Assembly (NCBI GenBank): GCA_003978105.1
Contig: QOAO01000006.1
Coordinates: 1-63,156, forward strand
Source of the DNA: Thermovibrio sp.
Lineage (GTDB): Bacteria > Aquificota > Desulfurobacteriia > Desulfurobacteriales > Desulfurobacteriaceae
Direction: 5' to 3'
Length of the DNA: 63,156 bases
Shown: piece after piece, positions 1-9,574 of the stretch
Layout of the letters: each line of letters starts with the position of its first letter
Position numbering within the stretch: position 1 is the stretch's first letter
Notes under the pieces: generated by a model
Told to the model about the DNA's origin: nothing
Database searches by the model: none
The model's input: only the letters and a program-made list of their open reading frames with translations
Made by a program: the position numbers and the translations under genes

Positions 1-1
1 T

Positions 2-2266
2 AACTGTGGAGGGAGGATTTCAGAAAAAATTGACTTCAAGGAACTAAAGGAACTTGCCAAAAAGCAAGAAGGCATAGCTGAAGTTCTTGAAACGAAGGAT
101 TTCTGTATTAACCCAGAGGAACAGGTCAAAAAGCTAGGAAAGAAGTTCAACGGAATTATTTTCTGTGGGTGTTCAGAAAGGTCTTCACTGAAGTTCAACG
201 AAGACAGAATAGCAAAGCTTCTCAAAAATCTTGAAATCAATCCTGCAATGTTTGAGACAGTTAACCTTAGAGAACAGTGCCTGATGGTTCACGACGATGT
301 TGAAGGGATGAACCAAAGAGCTAAGGACCAGCTTCTAATGGCCTATGAAAAATTGAGAACGAACGTTGAGGCACTAAAGGAAAACCTTAAAAAGAAAGTC
401 TTAGTCGTTGGGGGAGGTGTAGCAGGACAGTCCTGTGCTCAGGCACTATCAGATATGGGGATAGACACAGTTATCGTTGAGGAAAAACCTTACTTAGGCG
501 GATTTGCGACCTCTGTTCCATTCCTTTGGCAGTCAGAGAGCTACCCCTCAGTTTGCACAAGCCAGTGCGTTATTCCCGTTGTGGGAAGGGAAACACTTTT
601 AAGGGACAGAATAACTGTGTATACGAACTCATCGATTGAAAATATTGAAAAGGAAAGTGGCAAGTTCAAAGTCAGAGTAAAAAGAAGGTCTCTAAAGGTT
701 GACCCTCAAAAGTGTATAGGCTGTGGAAAGTGTGAGGAAGTCTGTCCGGTAGAGGTACCGAACGAATTTAATTTAGGAAAGACAAAGAGAAAGGCTATCT
801 ATAAATCATTTCCACTTGCTCTACCTGATGTTTACCAGATAGATGAAGAAAACTGTACTTTGTGTGGTGAATGTGAAAAGGTTTGTCCAACAGATGCAAT
901 AGACTTAAGCAGAGAGGGTGACACTGTAGAGGACGAATTTGGGGCAATTGTTATAGCTACAGGTCTAAAAGGAGGAGATGTTTCTGTTTACAAGGAGTTA
1001 GGATATGAATTTCCAGAAGTTACAACCCTTACGGAGTACCAAAGGTACAGAGCAAACAACTTCTTTGGTAAAAAGCCTAAGGAAATTTCTTTTGTCTTGT
1101 GTAAGAAGGACAGCGTCGGCTACTGTTCAAGGCTCTGTTGCTTAGATACAGTAAAGTCAGCCTTTATGCTTGCAAAACAAATGCCTGACGTGAAAGTAAG
1201 GGTTTTCTACAAGAGTCTGAGAACAACAGGAAGGGCATTTGAGGAGTACAGAAGGAGAGCTGAAAAGTTAGGTGTTGAATTTATTCAAACTCAGGTTGAG
1301 AAAATTGAAAGAAAGAGAGATGGAGAAATCATTATAAAAACTGAAAATGGAGAATTTTCCTCAAACCTTGCAGTTGTAGCAGACCCGTTAGTTCCGGCCC
1401 AGTATAGAATTACAGAAATGCTTAAGGTATACACCGACATTTACGGTTTCCCCCTTGAATTCCAGCCAAGGGTTGTTAATCCATTAGAAACCTTTGTGGA
1501 AAGAGTTTATGTAGTTGGAGCTGCTAAGGGATTTAAGGACGTCCAGGAAAGTATTGAATCTGCCTTAGGAGCAGCTCCGAAAATCTATAGAGACTTAAAA
1601 GGAAGGGAGAAAAAGTACTACGCTGAAATAGACCAGGACAAGTGTTCAAGGTGTGAAACCTGTCTGATGTGCTGCCCCCACGGAGCAATCTCTATAAAGG
1701 AAGAGAAGGACGAAAACAGAGTAGTTATAGACCCAAACCTGTGTAGAGGTTGTGGACTCTGTTATGCTGCATGTCCTTCAAAGGCAATAAGGTTTTCAAA
1801 CCTTGAGGATGAACAGATTCTCAAAATGGCAGAGGTCGCTTTCAAGCACCTGCCAAAAGGCAAACCGAGAGTTCTTGCCTTCCTCTGCTATTGGTGTGCT
1901 TACGGTGCAGCAGATCTGATGGGCTACAACAATGTAAAAATCCCTGAAAACGTAAGAACTATAAGGGTTAGGTGTTCTGCTTCTTTAAGCCTTGACGTTA
2001 TTTCAGAAATTCTTGCCAGGGATTTGGCAGACGGGATAATAGTTGCTGGATGCCCGGTTGATAACTGCCACCACGCCTGGGGTAACTACATGCAGGAAAT
2101 GAGAATAGAAATACTCAACGAAAGTCTTGAGCTCTTAGGTGTAACTGGCAAAAAAGTAAGGTGGGAGTACATAGGTGTTCCAAACTGGTTAAAACTGGCA
2201 AATGCAATTAAGGAGATGAACAGGGAGTTAACAGCTATCAAGGAGGGAAGCTATGTCCAGAATTAA
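2..2266 (+). CDS. hdrA: HdrA-like flavoprotein fused to MvhD domain (5' truncated by window)
   Basis: Heterodisulfide-reductase-type subunit A, which uses FAD to split electron pairs from hydrogenase. The frame is open from base 2 and begins with a CGG motif typical of the HdrA N-terminus, so the ATG at 248 is internal and the true start lies before the window. Visible in order: the N-terminal HdrA domain with CGCSER; a Rossmann FAD motif (VVGGGVAGQSCAQ); an inserted pair of 4Fe-4S motifs (CIGCGKCEEVCP, CTLCGECEKVCP); the HdrA signature YCSRLCC; a second ferredoxin pair (CSRCETCLMCCP, CRGCGLCYAACP); and an MvhD-like tail (LCYWCAYGAADL, GCPVDNCHHAWGN). The fusion would put the hydrogenase-to-HdrA electron entry domain on one chain. 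It overlaps the next gene by 14 nt. HdrB/C are not in the window. Confidence 0.9.
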   Translation, partial: NCGGRISEKIDFKELKELAKKQEGIAEVLETKDFCINPEEQVKKLGKKFNGIIFCGCSERSSLKFNEDRIAKLLKNLEINPAMFETVNLREQCLMVHDDVEGMNQRAKDQLLMAYEKLRTNVEALKENLKKKVLVVGGGVAGQSCAQALSDMGIDTVIVEEKPYLGGFATSVPFLWQSESYPSVCTSQCVIPVVGRETLLRDRITVYTNSSIENIEKESGKFKVRVKRRSLKVDPQKCIGCGKCEEVCPVEVPNEFNLGKTKRKAIYKSFPLALPDVYQIDEENCTLCGECEKVCPTDAIDLSREGDTVEDEFGAIVIATGLKGGDVSVYKELGYEFPEVTTLTEYQRYRANNFFGKKPKEISFVLCKKDSVGYCSRLCCLDTVKSAFMLAKQMPDVKVRVFYKSLRTTGRAFEEYRRRAEKLGVEFIQTQVEKIERKRDGEIIIKTENGEFSSNLAVVADPLVPAQYRITEMLKVYTDIYGFPLEFQPRVVNPLETFVERVYVVGAAKGFKDVQESIESALGAAPKIYRDLKGREKKYYAEIDQDKCSRCETCLMCCPHGAISIKEEKDENRVVIDPNLCRGCGLCYAACPSKAIRFSNLEDEQILKMAEVAFKHLPKGKPRVLAFLCYWCAYGAADLMGYNNVKIPENVRTIRVRCSASLSLDVISEILARDLADGIIVAGCPVDNCHHAWGNYMQEMRIEILNESLELLGVTGKKVRWEYIGVPNWLKLANAIKEMNRELTAIKEGSYVQN

Positions 2267-3203
2267 AATGGCCTACTACTTGGCCGGCGGGTGCGCCGGT
2301 TGTGATACATCTCTATTAGATACGGCAGGAAAACTCGTTGATTTTTTAGAACATGTTGACTTAACGTTCTTTGCTCCAACGCTTATAGACGTTAAGTACA
2401 TGGATTTTGAAGATATTCCTGACGGTTCAATAGATGTTGGATTTTTTACAGGTAACGTTAGAAACTCCGAACACGAAAGAATGGCAAAGTTAATGAGGAG
2501 AAAGTGTAAAACACTGATAGCTTTTGGAATCTGTGCAAGTTTGGGGGGGATAAAAGGGCTTGTGAACCTTTTCCCTCAGGATGAGATAGTTAAAAAGGCC
2601 TACGTAGAAACCGTTACAACTGATAATCCGGAAGGAATAACTCCTCAAACAGAGTACGTTGTTGATGAAAAGTACGATTTGGAGCTTCCTAAACTCATGC
2701 CAGCAAGGGCTTTAGACCAGGTAGTTGAAGTTGACTACTACGTTGGAGGCTGTCCTCCCCACTACAGCCACATTGAGTGGATTTTAGAGAAATTCTTAAA
2801 AGGGGATTTGCCTTCTAAGGGTAGTTGGTTAACAATGGGAACTGCCGTATGCGACGTTTGCACAAGAAACCCTATAAGGCATGGAGGAATAAAGAAGAAA
2901 CCAACTGACGTAAAGAGAACTCTGGAAAAGCCACCTGAGGATACATGTCTCCTTGAAGCTGGTTTTTTATGTCTTGGACCTGTTACACAGGGAGACTGTG
3001 GGGCAGCCTGTCTAAAGGCAAACATGCCCTGCAGGGGATGTGGAGGTCCTATACCAGGGGTAAGTGACTTTGCGGTTAAGGCGATAAGTACTGTTGCAAC
3101 AACTCTATCTGACAAAAGTCTCCTTAAGAAAATTCCCGACCCTGTAAGGCTCTTTTATAGGTATTCACTTCCAAAGTCAAACTTAGTTAAACCAAGGGGG
3201 TAA
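2253..3203 (+). CDS. mvhG: Mvh-type [NiFe] hydrogenase small subunit
   Basis: Iron-sulfur small subunit of a cytoplasmic group 3c-like (F420-non-reducing) hydrogenase, passing electrons from the NiFe site to the MvhD/HdrA unit. The N-terminus has GGCAGCD, with the two Cys of the proximal cluster at about residues 14 and 17. Later Cys clusters (GGCPPHYSHIEW, CDVCTRNP, GDCGAACLKANMPCRGCGG) match the family. There is no Tat signal, consistent with a cytoplasmic enzyme. The start at 2253 is chosen because GGAGGG lies just upstream, inside the 3' end of hdrA; an alternative ATG is at 2268. At 316 residues it has the normal length. The large subunit follows 2 nt later. Confidence 0.92.
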   Translation: MSRIKMAYYLAGGCAGCDTSLLDTAGKLVDFLEHVDLTFFAPTLIDVKYMDFEDIPDGSIDVGFFTGNVRNSEHERMAKLMRRKCKTLIAFGICASLGGIKGLVNLFPQDEIVKKAYVETVTTDNPEGITPQTEYVVDEKYDLELPKLMPARALDQVVEVDYYVGGCPPHYSHIEWILEKFLKGDLPSKGSWLTMGTAVCDVCTRNPIRHGGIKKKPTDVKRTLEKPPEDTCLLEAGFLCLGPVTQGDCGAACLKANMPCRGCGGPIPGVSDFAVKAISTVATTLSDKSLLKKIPDPVRLFYRYSLPKSNLVKPRG

Positions 3204-3205
3204 AA

Positions 3206-4669
3206 ATGAAAAAGACCATAATAGAACCGATTACAAGACTCGAAGGACACGGGAAAATAACGGTTTTTCTTGACGATAATGGAAAGGTTGATGAAGTCTT
3301 CTTTCAGGTTGTTGAGTTTATGGGCTACGAGAAAATGGTTGAGGGAGCTCCAATAGAGGAGGTTCCAAGAATAGCAAGTACGATATGCGGAGTTTGCAGG
3401 GCTGTCCACTTTATGGCTTCTCTCAAGGCAGGTGACGGTGTTTTTGGAGTCGAACCTCCCTCCGTAGCAAAGAAACTGAGAAAGCTATTGCTCTCTGCCC
3501 ATCACATTGAAGACCATACAGAAATCCTCTATGCAATGGGACTTCCTGATTTCATAGTCGGACCAACGGCACCTCCTCAAAAGAGAAACCTCCTTGGAGT
3601 TGCAGAGAAGTTAGGAAATGATGTGGTTAAGGATATTCTCAATAAGAGGTTTGCAGCTGCCAGAATAGTTGAAATATTAGGAGGCAAAACTGCCCACCCG
3701 GTTCCGGCTATTCCCGGAGGATGGGCTAAGTCACTAAAACCGGAGGAAGTTGAGGAAATAAAAAAACTCTCTGATGAGTGTCTGGAACTTGGTAAGAGAA
3801 GTGTGGAGCTCTTTAAAGAAGTTGTTGTAAACAACCCAGAATACTCAAAACTCCTTAGGGAGGAGAAGTTTAACGTAAGAACGAACTACATGGGAACTGT
3901 TGATGAAAACGGTAAAGTGGCCTATTACGAAGGAGTTCAGAGAATAATTTCTCCTTCTGGAGAGGAAGTTGGAAAGTTCACTGGAAAAGAATACCTTAAA
4001 TTTTTCTCAGAAAAAACACTTCCCTGGAGCTATGCAAAGTTTCCCTACTTAAAGAAAGTGGGCTGGAAGGGATTTGTAGACGGGGAGGGAACGTCTTTTT
4101 GTAGTGTTGGTCCACTTGCAAGGGTTAACGTCTCAAATGGATTCTCAACTCCGTTAGCTCAGGCTGCCTATGAGGAAATGGTTGATTTCTTCGGCGGAAA
4201 ACCGATATACAACATATTTGCCTACCATTGGGCAAGGGCAATTGAGATTCTCAACCATGCAGAGGAGATTAAGAGACTTATTGAAGACCCTGAAATTACA
4301 AATTCCGATACCTGTACTGAGTTAAAGGAAGTTGTAGGAGAAGGAGTTGGAATTATTGAAGCTCCAAGGGGAACGCTCATACACCACTACAGAACCGACG
4401 AAAATGCTATGACAACGGATGCCAACATGGTTGTTCCAACTACGTTCAACAACGGTTCAATTCAAATGGCCGTTAAGAGAGCAGCTGAGTACTACTTAAA
4501 CGATGGAAAGTATGAACCTGAGAAGCTCAACCTAATAGAGATGGCTCACAGACCTTACGACCTGTGTCTTGCATGTGCAACACATGCCTATCCCAGTCAA
4601 TACGGAACGGAGCTCTTAATCTACTCAAAGGATGGAAAACTTATCAAAAAGATTAGAAATACCCAATGA
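3206..4669 (+). CDS. mvhA: Mvh-type [NiFe] hydrogenase large subunit
   Basis: Catalytic subunit that binds the NiFe(CN)2CO centre and oxidises H2. The N-terminal ligand motif is CGVCRAVH (C61, C64, H68). The C-terminal motif is DLCLACATH (C454, C457, H460), so the usual DPCxxC is DLCxxC here. The 27 residues after H460 look like the extension removed by the maturation protease, which is encoded next and overlaps by 4 nt. At 487 residues it is normal in length. Neither ligand motif contains UGA, so this is not a [NiFeSe] enzyme although the window appears to use selenocysteine elsewhere. Confidence 0.93.
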   Translation: MKKTIIEPITRLEGHGKITVFLDDNGKVDEVFFQVVEFMGYEKMVEGAPIEEVPRIASTICGVCRAVHFMASLKAGDGVFGVEPPSVAKKLRKLLLSAHHIEDHTEILYAMGLPDFIVGPTAPPQKRNLLGVAEKLGNDVVKDILNKRFAAARIVEILGGKTAHPVPAIPGGWAKSLKPEEVEEIKKLSDECLELGKRSVELFKEVVVNNPEYSKLLREEKFNVRTNYMGTVDENGKVAYYEGVQRIISPSGEEVGKFTGKEYLKFFSEKTLPWSYAKFPYLKKVGWKGFVDGEGTSFCSVGPLARVNVSNGFSTPLAQAAYEEMVDFFGGKPIYNIFAYHWARAIEILNHAEEIKRLIEDPEITNSDTCTELKEVVGEGVGIIEAPRGTLIHHYRTDENAMTTDANMVVPTTFNNGSIQMAVKRAAEYYLNDGKYEPEKLNLIEMAHRPYDLCLACATHAYPSQYGTELLIYSKDGKLIKKIRNTQ

Positions 4670-5112
4670 ACCTTTTAATAGGCTTTGGAAATCCGAACTT
4701 TTCTGATGATGGTCTCGGATACTACATCGTTGAGAGTTTGAGGGAGGAATTTCCCTCCCTTCACTTCCTTGCTCCTACCTCCGATTTAATAGGGAAAATC
4801 TTAAATAAAGATAGAGTTGTTTTTGTCGATGCAGTAAAGTTGGGAAAAAAACCCGGAGAGATAATCCTTTTCAAATTAAGTCCTGAAAATCAAAATCTCA
4901 ATATAAACAGCTCTAAAAGTCACTCACTCTCCTTAAATTCTGTTTTAAAATTAAGCTACGAGCTATTTAGAGATGAAATGCCTAAAGAAATTTACTTTGT
5001 AGGAGTTGAAGCAGAAGATATAAGTACATTCAGAAGGGAACTTTCCGAGAGGGTAAAGCGTTCCCTCCCGGAAGTTTTAAAGTTAATCAGGATGATTTTG
5101 ACTTCCCCTTAG
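4666..5112 (+). CDS. Hydrogenase maturation protease (HyaD/HycI family)
   Basis: Endopeptidase that clips the C-terminal tail of the hydrogenase large subunit after nickel insertion. The N-terminus [16 protein letters not shown] carries the family G-N-x-x-x-x-D-D-G signature with the nickel-sensing Asp, and a second acidic region ([10 protein letters not shown]) and FVGVEAED follow. The 148 residues fit the family. Its ATG overlaps the stop of the large subunit (ATGA), so it is translationally coupled to its presumed substrate. The last 26 nt overlap the 3' end of the convergent lon gene. Confidence 0.88.
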   Translation: MNLLIGFGNPNFSDDGLGYYIVESLREEFPSLHFLAPTSDLIGKILNKDRVVFVDAVKLGKKPGEIILFKLSPENQNLNINSSKSHSLSLNSVLKLSYELFRDEMPKEIYFVGVEAEDISTFRRELSERVKRSLPEVLKLIRMILTSP

Positions 5113-7501
5113 CTCTTCCTTTCTTTTCTTCTGGATAAAGAGCAAGTTCAAAAACAGGTTCAACCCTATTAACAAATACAAGATTAATTTTTTTCTTCGC
5201 CTCCTCGGGGAGCTCCTCCATGACCTCCTGCTTGTTCTTCTCTGGAAGGATAACGGTTTTAGCTCCGTACCTTAAGGCTGCAAGTATCTTTTCTTTTAGT
5301 CCTCCAACAGGAAGAACCTTTCCACCGAGGGTTATTTCCCCAGTCATTGCTACTTCTTTCCTTACCTTTCTCTCAGTTAAAGCCGAGAGCATTGCAGTTG
5401 CAATTGTTATTCCTGCAGACGGTCCATCCTTTGGAATTGCACCAGCAGGAACGTGAACGTGAATGTCTATCTTTGAAAAGTCCTTCTTTATCCCGTACTT
5501 ATCTGCATTGGCCTTTATGAATCCCAATGCAGCCTGGGCAGACTCCTTCATAACGTCACCAAGTCTTCCCGTTAAAATTAGCCTTCCGCTTCCCTTTGTT
5601 ACTATTGCTTCAATAAACAGAACGTCCCCACCAACAGGTGTCCACGCAAGACCTGTTGCAACTCCTACCTCGTCCTCCCCAAGCTCAACCTCCGGAATGA
5701 ACTTTGGAGCTCCCAAAATCTTCTCGACCAATTTTTTAGTTATTCTGTACCTCTTCTCCTTACCCTCACTTATCCAGAGGGCCACCTTCCTGCAGACAGC
5801 AGCAATTCTCCTATCTAAGCTCCTTACTCCTGCCTCCCTCGTGTAGTGCCTTATGATGTGGAGGATTGCCGAATCTGTGAACTCAATGTCGTTCTCTGTA
5901 AGGGCGTGATTTTTGAGTTGCTTAGGAACGATGTACCTCTTTGCTATCTGGAGTTTTTCGTACTCCGTGTATCCGGGAATGTTTAAAACCTCCAACCTGT
6001 CGTAAAGGGGCTCCGGAATTGTGTGGGGGGTGTTCGCCGTTGCAATGAAGAGAACCTCCGAAAGGTCAAATGGATGGTTTATGTAGTTGTCAACAAACTC
6101 CCTGTTTTGCTCCGGGTCAAGAACCTCTAAGAGGGCTGCAGCAGGGTCTCCTCTAAAGTCGGAGGACATCTTATCTATCTCATCAAGGAGAATTACGGGA
6201 TTCTTCGTTCCTGCCTTCCTCAAAGCCTGAATGATTTTTCCAGGCATAGCTCCAACGTAGGTTCTCCTGTGTCCCCTTATTTCGGCCTCGTCCCTAACAC
6301 CGCCTAAGGAAATTCTCACAAACTTCCTTCCCAAAGCCCTTGCTATCGAGCGGGCCAAGGAAGTCTTTCCCACTCCCGGAGGACCGACGAAGCAGATTGT
6401 CGGCTGTTTAACCTCCTTTATTCTCTTCCTTCTTTTCTTTATGAGGGATTTAACTGCTAAGTACTCCAAAATTCTGTTCTTCAGTTTCTCCAAGTCGTAG
6501 TGATCCTCGTCAAGGATTTTCCTTGCCCTCTCTATGTCCAACCTGTCCTTTGTCCTCTTAGACCAGGGGAGCTCAATCATCCACTCAAGCCAGGTCCTTA
6601 AAACGGCTGCCTCTGCAGATTCGGGGTGCATTTTCTCAAGTCTTGAGAGCTCCTTTAAAACCGACTCCTCCACTTCTTTAGGCATTTTTGCCTTTTTTAT
6701 CTTCTCCTTGTACTCCTCAATCTCCTTGCTTCTTTCCTCCTCCTCTCCCAACTCCTTCCTAATGGCCTTTAACTGTTGCCTTAAGAAGTACTCCCTCTGT
6801 TCCTTCTCCATAGACTCACGGGCTTTTGTCCTTATGAGCTCCTGAACCTCAAGAACCTTAATCTCGTGCTCTAACCTCTCACTTACCTTTTTGAGCCTCT
6901 CTATAGGGTCCTCTGTTGACAGAATCTCAATAGCTTCCTCGGTTGAAAGGTCAATCTGAGCAGCTATGAGGTCTGCAAGCCTTCCGGGGTCCTCTATCGA
7001 ACGAAGAATCGCAACCATGTCGGGTGGAATCTGCTTTCCTAATGCAACGACCCTCTCAATCTGGTCCTTTACGAGCTTTATGAGGGCTTCCTCCTCAATG
7101 CTCTTTGCCCTGTACTCCGGCTCAACAACGTGCTCTAAGAGAGCTCTATAGAGACCGTCCTCCTTCTTTAGTTCTTTTATCTTTGCCCTTCCAAGTCCCT
7201 GAACCAAAATTTTTACTCTACCGTCCCCCATTCTCATTGCCTTGAGGATTACCGCAACTGTACCGTAGTCGTAGAGCTCCTCTCTCTTGGGCTCCTCAAT
7301 CTCCTTGTCCTTCTGAGTAGCCAGGAAGATTAACTTGTGTTCCCTCAATGCCTCCTCAACTGCATTCAGTGAAAAGGGCCTTCCTACAAAGAGAGGAGCT
7401 ATCATCATCGGGAAAACAACAACGTCCCTTAACGGAAGTAGAGGGAGCTCCTCCGGTAGGTTTGGTTGATTAACCAATCCCTCCTGAATTATCTCTGCCA
7501 T
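5087..7501 (-). CDS. lon: ATP-dependent Lon protease (LonA type)
   Basis: Cytoplasmic AAA+ serine protease that degrades misfolded and regulatory proteins. In order: the N-terminal LON substrate domain ([13 protein letters not shown]), a coiled-coil linker, Walker A (GPPGVGKTS), Walker B ([10 protein letters not shown]), and the protease domain with the KDGPSAG serine at about residue 695 and its Lys partner in GGLKEK at about 738. The 804 residues are typical. The ATG at 7501 has GGAG about 8 nt upstream and lies inside the 3' end of galU (32-nt overlap), making lon the last gene of the carA operon. The tail is Lys/Ser-rich. Confidence 0.97.
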   Translation of the reverse strand: MAEIIQEGLVNQPNLPEELPLLPLRDVVVFPMMIAPLFVGRPFSLNAVEEALREHKLIFLATQKDKEIEEPKREELYDYGTVAVILKAMRMGDGRVKILVQGLGRAKIKELKKEDGLYRALLEHVVEPEYRAKSIEEEALIKLVKDQIERVVALGKQIPPDMVAILRSIEDPGRLADLIAAQIDLSTEEAIEILSTEDPIERLKKVSERLEHEIKVLEVQELIRTKARESMEKEQREYFLRQQLKAIRKELGEEEERSKEIEEYKEKIKKAKMPKEVEESVLKELSRLEKMHPESAEAAVLRTWLEWMIELPWSKRTKDRLDIERARKILDEDHYDLEKLKNRILEYLAVKSLIKKRRKRIKEVKQPTICFVGPPGVGKTSLARSIARALGRKFVRISLGGVRDEAEIRGHRRTYVGAMPGKIIQALRKAGTKNPVILLDEIDKMSSDFRGDPAAALLEVLDPEQNREFVDNYINHPFDLSEVLFIATANTPHTIPEPLYDRLEVLNIPGYTEYEKLQIAKRYIVPKQLKNHALTENDIEFTDSAILHIIRHYTREAGVRSLDRRIAAVCRKVALWISEGKEKRYRITKKLVEKILGAPKFIPEVELGEDEVGVATGLAWTPVGGDVLFIEAIVTKGSGRLILTGRLGDVMKESAQAALGFIKANADKYGIKKDFSKIDIHVHVPAGAIPKDGPSAGITIATAMLSALTERKVRKEVAMTGEITLGGKVLPVGGLKEKILAALRYGAKTVILPEKNKQEVMEELPEEAKKKINLVFVNRVEPVFELALYPEEKKGRAKGKSKSS

Positions 7502-8372
7502 TTCTTAACTCCTTTCCAATTTTTTCTTTCAGGAACTTGAGGAACGGTTCCCTCAAATCCTCCCTCGTTAGAGCAAAATCAACTGTTGCCTCAAGAAAGC
7601 CCAACTTGTCTCCTGTATCGTAACGCTTAACTTCTAAAATCCTACCATATACAGCTTCCCTCTCAGATAGTATCCTAATGGCATCTGTAAGCTGTATCTC
7701 TCCTCCCCTCCCAACGGGCGTTCTCCTTAAGGCATCAAATATGCCGGGAGTCAAAATGTACCTTCCTGCAATGGCTAAGTTTGATGGAGCCTCATCAATA
7801 CTTGGTTTTTCGACAAGCTCGTCCAACTTAAATATTCCCTCCTCTATCTCCTTTCCTGAGGCTATACCGTACTTGTTGACATCCTCCTTCGGAACCTCCT
7901 GAAGACCCAAAACTGAACACTTGTACCTGTTAAAAACCTCGATAAGTTGACTTGTTGCAGGAACCTCTGAAACCATAACGTCGTCACCCAACAAAACTGC
8001 AAAGGGCTCGTTTCCCACAACGGGCTCAGCTGTCAAGATTGCATGTCCCAAACCTAAAGGCTCCTTCTGTCTTATGAAGATAAAATCGGCAACCTCTGGA
8101 ATCTCCTTGACTACTTTCAGGAGCTCCAATTTCCCCTTTTCCTCTAAGTTCCTCTCAAGCTCCAAGTTCCTGTCAAAGTGGTCCTCAATTGCCCTCTTGT
8201 GTCTTCCTGTAACGAATATTATCTGCTTTATTCCCGAAGCTACGGCCTCCTCAACTATGTACTGGATTACAGGTTTATCAACCAAGGGAAGCATCTCCTT
8301 AGGTTGAGCCTTTGTTGCCGGCAAAAACCTCGTTCCCAATCCCGCTACAGGAATAACGGCCTTCCTAATCAA
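7470..8372 (-). CDS. galU: UTP-glucose-1-phosphate uridylyltransferase
   Basis: Makes UDP-glucose from UTP and glucose-1-phosphate for cell-surface polysaccharide synthesis. The N-terminal nucleotide-binding motif [18 protein letters not shown] and [10 protein letters not shown] are diagnostic, and the catalytic-region EKP ([10 protein letters not shown]) is present. I choose TTG at 8372 rather than ATG at 8402: the family begins just before RKAVIPVAG, the TTG lies one base after the stop of the upstream gene, and GGGAGG sits about 6 nt upstream. The longer version would add ten residues with no family counterpart. It is fourth in the carA-to-lon operon. Confidence 0.93.
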   Translation of the reverse strand: MIRKAVIPVAGLGTRFLPATKAQPKEMLPLVDKPVIQYIVEEAVASGIKQIIFVTGRHKRAIEDHFDRNLELERNLEEKGKLELLKVVKEIPEVADFIFIRQKEPLGLGHAILTAEPVVGNEPFAVLLGDDVMVSEVPATSQLIEVFNRYKCSVLGLQEVPKEDVNKYGIASGKEIEEGIFKLDELVEKPSIDEAPSNLAIAGRYILTPGIFDALRRTPVGRGGEIQLTDAIRILSEREAVYGRILEVKRYDTGDKLGFLEATVDFALTREDLREPFLKFLKEKIGKELRNGRDNSGGIG

Positions 8373-8373
8373 T

Positions 8374-9573
8374 TCAAACCTCCCAAGGGAAACTCCTTGC
8401 AAATATGCACTTTAAGTACCTCGACTCGGGAATCTGTAGGACAAAGGGATGGTCCTTTGACTGGTACGTGGTATATAAGACCTTTAGCGGCGTCCTCGTA
8501 TCAAAGGCTGCAGATTGGAGAATCTCCTCTAAAATCGGAGGAGTTACGTGGTGAGAGCAGGAACAAACGACAATGCTCCCTCCAGGTTTTAACATCTTTA
8601 ACCCTCTTAAGAAAAGCTCCTTGTATCCCCTTTTTGCCTGCTCTAAAACCTTTTTACTCTTTGCAAATGCCGGAGGGTCTATGACTATTGAGTCAAACTT
8701 CTCACCCTTTAAAGACATCTCCTTCAAAACCTTAAAGGCATCACCCTTTACAAAAACAAATCTGTCCTCAACCCCGTTTAGAGCCGCATTTTCCCTTGCC
8801 AGGTCAAGGGCAAGCTGAGAACTATCGAGGGCAACAATTTCAGACGCCTTTCCTATTACGGCTGCATGGAGTCCGAATCCTCCAAGGTGACAGAAAGCAT
8901 CCAAAACCCTATCTCCCTCACTTACAAACTCTTTTGAAAAGAGGAGCTTGTTCTCCCTTTGGTCCAAAAAGTAGCCCGTCTTCTGTCCTCCAACTATCTG
9001 AACGTTGAACTTTATTCCATTCTCTAAGATTACAACCCTTTCGGGAATCTCCCCGTACAGGGGCTCTTCAACTAAGGGAAGTCCCTCAAGCTCCCTCGTA
9101 GGAACGGTTGACTTTTCGTAGATTCCTTTTGGTTTTACAACGTCAATGAGAGCTCTAACTACTTTCTCCTTTAAAACCTCCATTCCGAGTGTAGTTACCT
9201 GAACGACCAAGTAGCCAGAATAGTAATCAACTATCAGACCTGGAAGGTAGTCTCCCTCAGAGTGGATGAGCCTGAAGGCTGTACAGTCTTTAGGAACCAA
9301 ACTCCTTCTGTACTCAAGGGCTTCCGAAATTCTCCTTACAAAGAAGTCGTAATCAATCTCCTCTTCCTTTTTAAAAGTGAGAATTCTCACAGAAATGTAG
9401 CTATCTGGATTTATGTAACCTTTAGCAAGAAAGCCTCCTCTGTAATCCCTGACAATACAAAGCTCTCCCGGCTTTGGTCTCCTCGAAAAGGATAGAATCT
9501 CGTTTTTATAAACCCAGGGATGAAATCCCCTTATCCTCTTTTCCCTTCCCCTCTTTATTGAAACCTGAAGCAT
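8374..9573 (-). CDS. Class I SAM-dependent rRNA methyltransferase, RlmI-like (PUA domain)
   Basis: Probably methylates a cytosine in 23S rRNA, as RlmI/YccW does. An N-terminal PUA-type RNA-binding region (GFHPWVYKNEI) is followed by a Rossmann methyltransferase domain with the SAM loop VLDAFCHLGGFGLHA, the catalytic-type DPPAFAKSK motif and SCSHHV, all characteristic of this family. Its 399 residues match RlmI (about 396). The ATG at 9573 is preceded by AGGAGG and sits one base after the stop of the flavoprotein gene. The exact target base cannot be told from sequence. Confidence 0.85.
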   Translation of the reverse strand: MLQVSIKRGREKRIRGFHPWVYKNEILSFSRRPKPGELCIVRDYRGGFLAKGYINPDSYISVRILTFKKEEEIDYDFFVRRISEALEYRRSLVPKDCTAFRLIHSEGDYLPGLIVDYYSGYLVVQVTTLGMEVLKEKVVRALIDVVKPKGIYEKSTVPTRELEGLPLVEEPLYGEIPERVVILENGIKFNVQIVGGQKTGYFLDQRENKLLFSKEFVSEGDRVLDAFCHLGGFGLHAAVIGKASEIVALDSSQLALDLARENAALNGVEDRFVFVKGDAFKVLKEMSLKGEKFDSIVIDPPAFAKSKKVLEQAKRGYKELFLRGLKMLKPGGSIVVCSCSHHVTPPILEEILQSAAFDTRTPLKVLYTTYQSKDHPFVLQIPESRYLKCIFARSFPWEV

Positions 9574-9574
9574 A

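Noticed and set aside
248..2266. hdrA beginning at ATG 248
   Set aside because: The frame is open to base 2 and the upstream codons match the HdrA N-terminal domain.
8373..8402. galU start at ATG 8402
   Set aside because: It adds ten residues outside the family and overlaps the upstream gene, whereas TTG 8372 has a good ribosome site right after the upstream stop.
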